NCBI GenBank assembly: GCA_016110215.1
Contig: JADWQD010000011.1
Location: 868,001-932,000, forward strand
Origin: Capronia americana
Lineage: Eukaryota > Ascomycota > Eurotiomycetes > Chaetothyriales > Herpotrichiellaceae
Direction of reading: 5' to 3'
DNA length: 64,000 nucleotides
Shown in pieces: positions 58,742-64,000 of this stretch. A model generated the notes under the pieces. The model was given only the letters and a program-made list of their open reading frames with translations, was not told the origin of the DNA and did no database searches. Each line of letters begins with the position of its first letter. Within the stretch, counting starts at the first letter, position 1. Position numbers and translations under genes: made by a program.

Positions 58742-59276
58742 GATTCATGAGAAGCAATGTACCTGGTATGGTTTTCTACCCAATATTATTATCCTCGAGC
58801 TCTGCTCGTACAGGTACAACGGAATGTCTTGAATCAAAAGCAAGGGTTGTCTCCTCGTTCATTGTCACACGCCATCCCCCTCAAGTCAGGCACCATGCGA
58901 GCCTGGTTGGACCGGAGTTGGTCTCCGGAGGCGACTAAACTGCTTTCGGGAAGACTCAATGACGTAGTAAAGAGCTTGCCGTCGGTCTCGAGCCTCTGAG
59001 AAAATTCGAGATCAGAGCCGAAAAGCTACAAGATCAACATGGTCTCATTGTCACCGTTGGCCGACCCATAGTGACGTATGGGCGGGCGCCCTGTTTGCAA
59101 TGCCAGCGTCCGCACACATAATGTCCAGGCAAGCCTCCCCGAGAGGAAGGATGTTCTTTCACCAAACAAACAACTACCAAGTTACCCCGTTGATTGACGA
59201 ACAGAACAAAACTTGACCACATTACCTTAACGTTCGACAACCGCAGATAAACGATCCTTATACCCACACCGACACC
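58742..59276. other. Intergenic region, no gene seen
   Basis: 535 bases; a short open frame at 58757-58999 is probably 3' flank. Confidence 0.5.
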
Positions 59277-59724
59277 ATGTCCGACCAGACCTTCCACGTC
59301 ACTGGTGAGGATGTACGCAAAATCGAGTCCAAAGAGTCTAAATTCCATGGCGGCCAGATCCCGAAGGACTCCGACACCTCAGCTCTGAAGGTCAGTTAGC
59401 CCTTTCGATACAAGACACCCCAACACCCTAGCTTTCCTTTACGAATACTCATACTGACATGCCTTGAAGCAACTTCTCGCCGAGAAAGAGAATAAGCAAG
59501 AAACCATCGACCGCGTCAAGGCAGACCTCCCTCTACCCGACCAACCTGTCGGCGGCGCCAGTGCCGATCTACAATCTGCTGATGGCCGCACCGTGAATGT
59601 CGGTAGTGGAGGCGTCAATGTCAAACTGGGGACACAATCTTCTGAAGGACTGAGAGAGCCCGCCACGGCTGATAGTAGTGTAAGAGTCGATGGGAAGGAG
59701 TTCAAGAAGGCCACAGCACCATAG
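59277..59724 (+). CDS. Small conserved-looking hydrophilic protein
   Basis: Proposed exons 59277-59390 and 59470-59724, 122 residues. The start has a favourable ACC before ATG, and the intron (donor GTCAGT, acceptor GAAG) joins SDTSALK to QLLAEKENKQETIDRVKADL without a frame break. The first half has FHVTGEDVRKIESKESKFHGG, with paired charged residues suggestive of a helix; the second half is Pro/Gly/Asp-rich and probably flexible. No signal peptide, helix or catalytic motif is present. I do not recognise the family. The small two-exon form with a compact N-terminal motif suggests a real gene, possibly stress related, but that is a guess. Confidence 0.65.
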
Positions 59725-60342
59725 AGGCTCTCGGCTTATTGAACATAAAAATGCATCACAGAGGAGAAAATGAAATGTCTGTAGGGGACGGCATACAGAG
59801 TTATCCCCGCGAAGGGTACTCAGGTCTACGAACGACAAGATTCATGTGTAGGAACAAGGAGCATGGTCTGGGTCGAGGGCCTACATTTTCAATGTAGAGA
59901 GTATCGTTGACAAACGAGTAGGCGTATAATCTCATCCTGCCTCACGAGGTCAAGAGAGCTCAAATCACTCATGTCTCAAAGCTCGATGTCATTCGTAGCT
60001 TTTGGTCGTTCTCGATTTCCTTTCACATTCGTCGTTGCGGTCGTTTTCAATTTCCTTTCACAGTCGCCGTTGTGGTCGTAGCCTCATCGGCGGTGTCAAT
60101 CCAGCATCCCCTCGACAGTGTCACTGGCCCCGAGTATCTCCAGTGGTGGCACTCCTCTCGGACACGAGTGCCTCGCTGCGAGGTCGTGGCTTGATTCAAG
60201 CACACGCTCGGTATTCACACACTACTCCTTCCCCGAGCAGAGCATCTTGCAGCAGTTGCAACATGCGCAAAGCAAGCATGATGTTATGATGTGGTGGGAC
60301 AGTCCCAATACCAACGCCGTCTCCCCCTTTTAACTCATTCTC
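59725..60342. other. Convergent 3' flanks
   Basis: 618 bases, no gene seen. A tandem-like pair of TCGTTCTCGATTTCCTTTCAC and similar units occurs around 60007-60065. Confidence 0.45.
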
Positions 60343-61202
60343 CTACTCTTTCTTGGGAATCAACCCTCTCAAACTCAAGTCATACACCACATCCTCGACC
60401 TTCTTGACATTGTACTTCAAGGCGTCGTTCCTGCGTCTCAAGATATCGTTCTTCAGATTCAGCAGCTGGAACCCGGCGTGGACGTCCTTGATGAACTTGG
60501 AGATCTGCAGCGGGCGGGCGTAGTCGCCCAGGGTGACTGCGTTGGGAGCCAGGCGGGAGAGTTCTTCGATCGTGTATGTCAATGCGAGGAGGTAATCTTC
60601 GATGGTGATGTGGAAGGTATCTTCGTCTTTGACATTAACGGGGACTGTGGAGCGACAAGGTTAGCGTTAGCATCGGAATTACTGGCCTTGCCTTTGCCCG
60701 TAGACATACACCTCATGTACCATACATAGCGTAAGGTAGTGTAGTAACACAAGGCTGGAAGTCTTGTCACAGAGCACTAACCGTTCAACCGTTGGCCAAC
60801 CTCGTCCAGAGTGATCAGATTGCCGCCCTTCAGCCAGTCGTGCAGCTGGAGGTTGCTGACCACGTTCTGCATGTCTCTCTGCCAGATATTGTTCCATTTG
60901 TAGAAGGGGTACTTTGAGGCCGCCTGGGCGAGCGTCTTCACCGTGGCGGCCTGCTCGGCGAGCGAGTCCGCGCAGGGCGCGAGGACCGCGGCCTCGAGCT
61001 CGGCGGTGGGCGTGTTATGGACGCGGGAGAGGATGGACTGCGTGACGCGCCCTTGCTTGGAGAGGGTTTCGACAATGGCCCTCAGCTCGTCCTTGATTTC
61101 CGTCTCTTGGTCGATTTTGGCTTGTAGCGAACGGAAGATTGCGGGGTCGACGTTGGGAGAAGAAGTGGCCGCGGCGTTGGTCATGGCGGTGTCGCCGGAC
61201 AT
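60343..61202 (-). CDS. tsn: Translin
   Basis: Proposed exons 60782-61202 and 60343-60644, 240 residues, the usual length. The 137-base intron joins VGQRLN to VPVNVKDEDTFHITIEDYLL. All-helical translin fold: YKWNNIWQRDMQNVVSNLQLHDWL around the middle and, near the end, VTLGDYARPLQISKFIKDVH then GFQLLNLKNDILRRRNDALK with KVEDVVYDLSLRGL, the most conserved translin stretch. Translin binds single-stranded RNA and DNA and, with TRAX, forms C3PO, an RNase that removes nicked passenger strands in RNA interference and processes tRNA fragments in Neurospora. No TRAX gene is in the window. An in-frame Met a few codons downstream is equally possible as the start. Confidence 0.94.
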
Positions 61203-61694
61203 GGTCTTTGTTCGAACGAGCTCAGATATCTCTACATAGGGTAGGTAGGGTGAGAAGATTCAAGCTTTATCCTGAGTAACAGCTTCGTAGAGGATCATGG
61301 CATGGGCCGTTGCTTCGCTGAAAGGGCAGTTAAGCTTGGGAACGGAATGAGAGGAAATTTACTCCGTAATTCCTGAGTGCTGTTTTGCGATTTCAATTTA
61401 CGAGTCTCCCGGGGAGAGAAGTTATATTCAATGAGGCACGGTTCAATTGTTCACTACTCACTACCGAGGATTTGTACCTGTACCTGTGTCCGCCTGGAAC
61501 GACTGTTGGGCCTAGGGACAGCACTTTCGACCCAAGCTATCCCATGCAATTTCTGGCGCACATTCGACATTTACGACAAGTCGAAAATTAAGTGGGAATC
61601 TCTGGTTTCGGAGTTGAATTTCAGACGGCTCTTCTCCAAGGCTTTGCTCAAGGCAAAGAATTGATGAAAAGGTGGTTCGCGTCGCAAGGCGGCA
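61203..61694. other. Intergenic region between translin and U2
   Basis: About 490 bases, holding the translin promoter and the U2 3' flank; short open frames overlapping here are not protein genes. Confidence 0.5.
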
Positions 61695-61873
61695 GTGTAA
61701 GGCCTCGGACACGGTGCAAGAGCCTTCTGTGCAAGCACAGGAAGACTCAAGCGAGGTACAAAAATAGGATTAATCAATGTATTGTGACCGTAGTCACATT
61801 TCAGAGATTAAACTGAAAAGAACAGATACTACACTTGATCTAAGCCAACTGTTCAACAGTTAGCATCAAGCAT
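61695..61873 (-). ncRNA. U2: U2 spliceosomal snRNA
   Basis: On the minus strand, 61803-61850 reads TTAGATCAAGTGTAGTATCT followed by GTTCTTTTCAGTTTAATCTC, the near-universal U2 core. GUAGUA (61826-61832 region) is the branch-point-pairing box. The next helix forms from TGTGAC and GTCACA (stem IIb), then the Sm site ATTTTTG (61759-61765), then hairpins CTGTGC-TT-GCACAG and a final GC-rich stem ending near 61699. Stem I is formed by CTTGAT with ATCAAG and an inner CTAACTG/CAGTTGG hairpin, unlike the usual GCCTTTTGGC loop. The RNA would pair with intron branch points in the spliceosome. Ends are estimates from structure. Confidence 0.88.
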
Positions 61874-62948
61874 TCATGAAAGGGTGACTGTTGGGGGTGG
61901 GACGTACAAGGCAAAGAGAGCTGAAGAATTCGAAAGGAGGACGAGGGGAGACGAGATACTTATAGTCGTGCGAAAGCGCCTGCGCAGGATTGCTTGGCAG
62001 GCAAGTCTTGGCGGTGATCAATCATTTTCGGACCGGAAAGTTCTGATTGGCTGGAATATCCCGGCTGGATGTCATCGATTCGCGAATAATTGTGGGTGCC
62101 CAATGCAGCGGTGAATGGGAAGTGACCCAACGGAAAACTGAGAGCAGGGTGAATGAAGCCCACAACGAGCCATTCTGAAATGAAGGGGAGTTTGAGCAGC
62201 GCACCATGACAAACAAGTTGATCAGAGTCTGCATACAGAGTTTGTCTTGATAATAGACCTCGGGCATGGTCAATGCTCGACTCGACCGACTCACGGCTTC
62301 GTTGGGTGCGAGTTCTTGTTACTCAAGGCCATCCCTTCACAACAAAAAGGCACGCTTCTATGGGGTGGTGCCTTTCTCATAACTTTTGATCCGCCTTCGT
62401 CGCCGCTTGCTTCACCAGGTGTACAAGTCTGCCCCAGCAACGGCTATTGTGCCGTCCTTTGCAGGCTACAACAATTTCCAGTCCCCACTAAGGTCAAATT
62501 CTCGCTAAAGGTTGACGTTTGCTATTCATCCAACTCTTGCAAGCTCCTCCCCACAGTCTCCATAAGATCTGCAAATGCTTGAGAAAGATGGATATTGGTA
62601 CGATGCGGCTTCAGCTTTAGCACCTCCCTGATTGTGGCGAACTTGCCCCTCATCCGGCAGCGCTCGCAGCTGTACTTGTTCGGTGTAGGCGTTCGAAGGC
62701 CGATCGAGTGATCACCCACGTATGCGGCCGTCCGTGTCCATCGGCCATGAAACAGGTCCGGGCTTACACAACTGAAGGCATGAGCTGGCATCTCGCAGCA
62801 AGATGCTGAGGTATCAGGCATCAAAGCCTGACCATTTTCTTGTGCGCTTGGGACAGGTGTTCCACTCAAGGTATCCTTCATGTCAAGGCTTATCCGTCGC
62901 TGAACCCGGAGCCGTCGATCCTTTTCACGCTCTATTCTTCTCTCCCAA
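61874..62948. other. Intergenic region between U2 and the partial regulator
   Basis: About 1.07 kb. A minus-strand open frame at 62522-62983 carries YSCERCRMRGK, which faintly resembles a zinc-cluster start, but it lacks an ATG and continuation, so it is not called. Confidence 0.45.
61957..61964 (-). promoter_or_regulatory. TATA-like box upstream of U2
   Basis: TATAAGTA on the U2 strand, about 84-91 bases before the estimated RNA 5' end, a spacing compatible with polymerase II snRNA promoters in yeasts. Weak on its own. Confidence 0.4.
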
Positions 62949-64000
62949 CTATTTTTGGCCCATATTTCGAGCCAAGCGGACACTTAGCTCATCATACCAG
63001 ATATAACGATCACAGAGTTTGATTAAGCCGCTCCAGCCGATGCTGTTGTGCCCCTCGTCTACGAGCTGCTTGCCCAGCCTCCACGGATCCGAATCCGCGT
63101 TGCTGGTCGCGAGAAGGACGGCTCCCATCCAGATAAAGGCATGCTGATAAGTCGTCAAGTTCCTGGAGACATCTCGGACGCTCGTCGTGCAGAGCAGGGC
63201 ACTGATCCGCGACTGCTGGTACGAAATCATGACCCAGTGTAGGTTGCGCGTGCTGCCGAGCGAAACGCACGCCTCGACCAACACCACCACAAGGATTTGC
63301 TCGACCGGGTTGAGTTTGGCCAAACGGGCTTGCCGACTAAGCGCGTAGACGAATGTCAGCATCTTGCGAACGTCCGCCGGACGCTTCCTGGTGGAACTCA
63401 GAATCCTGGACGTGTAAAAGGCGATACCAGCGAGCAAGCGGATGATTGCGCGGCTGAGTGATCCCGAGAAGGCCAGTTCCTCGAGCCCCGAAGGTAACTT
63501 GGAGATATGCCCGCACAGATCAGGTGGGAAGGGATGTTTCGGATACACCGACGGGCCTGCGTCGATGTCAAGTGCCGCTTGGGTAAGATCCCACATGATG
63601 AAATGTCCAACTATTCGTTCTTGAAGATACCCGTCAAAACTGAGGAGAGATCGCACCCCACCGCGAAGCAAGACCAAATGCTTTAGGCCATTGACGTGAT
63701 TATTCGCCGCCTTCATATCGCCCTGGAGAATGCTCATTGAGATGAGGGTTCCGATGGCCATGAGGACGCCATCGCCAGCGTAGTCGTCCTCGGCAGACAG
63801 GCGCCGCCTCACCTCGGTGGTAGTCCGTCTATGATACTCCAAGGATCCGAGAGCCAAGGACTGCGACCCTGGCGAACCCCGTCGACGAAGCTCCAGACAC
63901 AAAGCAACAGTTGCGGTGAACCAGAGGACGTCTTGTACGAGGCGGGGAAACAGCATCTGCAGACATTTCGCGGCTTCCGTTTGAGTGCCCAGCTGGAATG
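62949..64000 (-). CDS. Fungal transcription-factor-domain protein, 5' end cut by window edge
   Basis: The frame is open from the window end (64000) down to a stop at 62949, about 350 residues; the N-terminus, and any zinc cluster, lies outside. The visible part starts FQLGTQTEAAKCLQMLFPRL and has ALGSLEYHRRTTTEVRRRLS, DGVLMAIGTLISMSILQGDM and NGLKHLVLLRGGVRSL, the pattern of the Fungal_trans_2/DUF3468 family, which forms the effector part of many Zn2Cys6 regulators. The C-terminus is WYDELSVRLARNMGQK. No intron is needed within the visible part. Because the start is missing, DNA-binding type and full length cannot be judged. Confidence 0.78.
   Translation of the reverse strand, partial: FQLGTQTEAAKCLQMLFPRLVQDVLWFTATVALCLELRRRGSPGSQSLALGSLEYHRRTTTEVRRRLSAEDDYAGDGVLMAIGTLISMSILQGDMKAANNHVNGLKHLVLLRGGVRSLLSFDGYLQERIVGHFIMWDLTQAALDIDAGPSVYPKHPFPPDLCGHISKLPSGLEELAFSGSLSRAIIRLLAGIAFYTSRILSSTRKRPADVRKMLTFVYALSRQARLAKLNPVEQILVVVLVEACVSLGSTRNLHWVMISYQQSRISALLCTTSVRDVSRNLTTYQHAFIWMGAVLLATSNADSDPWRLGKQLVDEGHNSIGWSGLIKLCDRYIWYDELSVRLARNMGQK

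Noticed and set aside
62522..62983. Zinc-cluster-like CERCRMRGK frame
   Set aside because: No ATG, incomplete cysteine pattern, overlaps the 3' end of the neighbouring gene.

Overview
The window is nuclear DNA from a filamentous ascomycete (Pezizomycotina). Protein-coding genes carry short GT-AG introns of about 40-140 bases, genes lie on both strands without operons, and the families are typically fungal: Zn2Cys6 regulators, a SUN-family wall protein, an ENA-type sodium ATPase, a HET-domain relic and a FacB-type acetate regulator. A Eurotiomycete, perhaps a black yeast of the Chaetothyriales, is my guess from the gene mix; the sequence does not prove it. I rebuilt exon junctions by hand from splice signals, reading frame and family conservation, so exon coordinates are predictions.

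Layout. 0-5 kb: a DUF202 membrane protein diverges from a 14-helix MFS exporter, followed by a decayed HET fragment. 5.9-13.5 kb: a secreted SUN-family protein and a large intracellular LacZ-type beta-galactosidase (GH2), separated by long gene-free DNA. 15.5-24.5 kb: a SET-domain lysine methyltransferase, a FacB/Cat8-type regulator of acetate and gluconeogenic metabolism, and a fungal regulator with no zinc cluster. 25.6-31.2 kb: a mucin-like secreted protein and the peroxisomal multifunctional beta-oxidation enzyme Fox2, ending in SKL. 33.4-35.5 kb: a small probable mitochondrial protein converges on a YchF/Obg-type GTPase with two microexons.

37.6-51.4 kb is the most interesting part. It looks like a metabolic gene cluster without a PKS or NRPS core: a short-chain dehydrogenase, a polysaccharide-deacetylase-fold hydrolase, a Zn2Cys6 regulator, a cytochrome P450, an isopenicillin-N-acyltransferase-like (C45) enzyme, an MFS transporter and a second Zn2Cys6 regulator. 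The P450 and acyltransferase each share a divergent promoter with a regulator or transporter gene, and the regulator/P450 promoter holds three adjacent palindromes.

52-64 kb: an ENA-type P-type ATPase, a membrane-anchored RING-H2 ligase, a secreted protein of unknown function, a small conserved-looking protein, translin, a U2 snRNA gene on the minus strand that no protein-coding scan would show, and a regulator gene cut by the window end.
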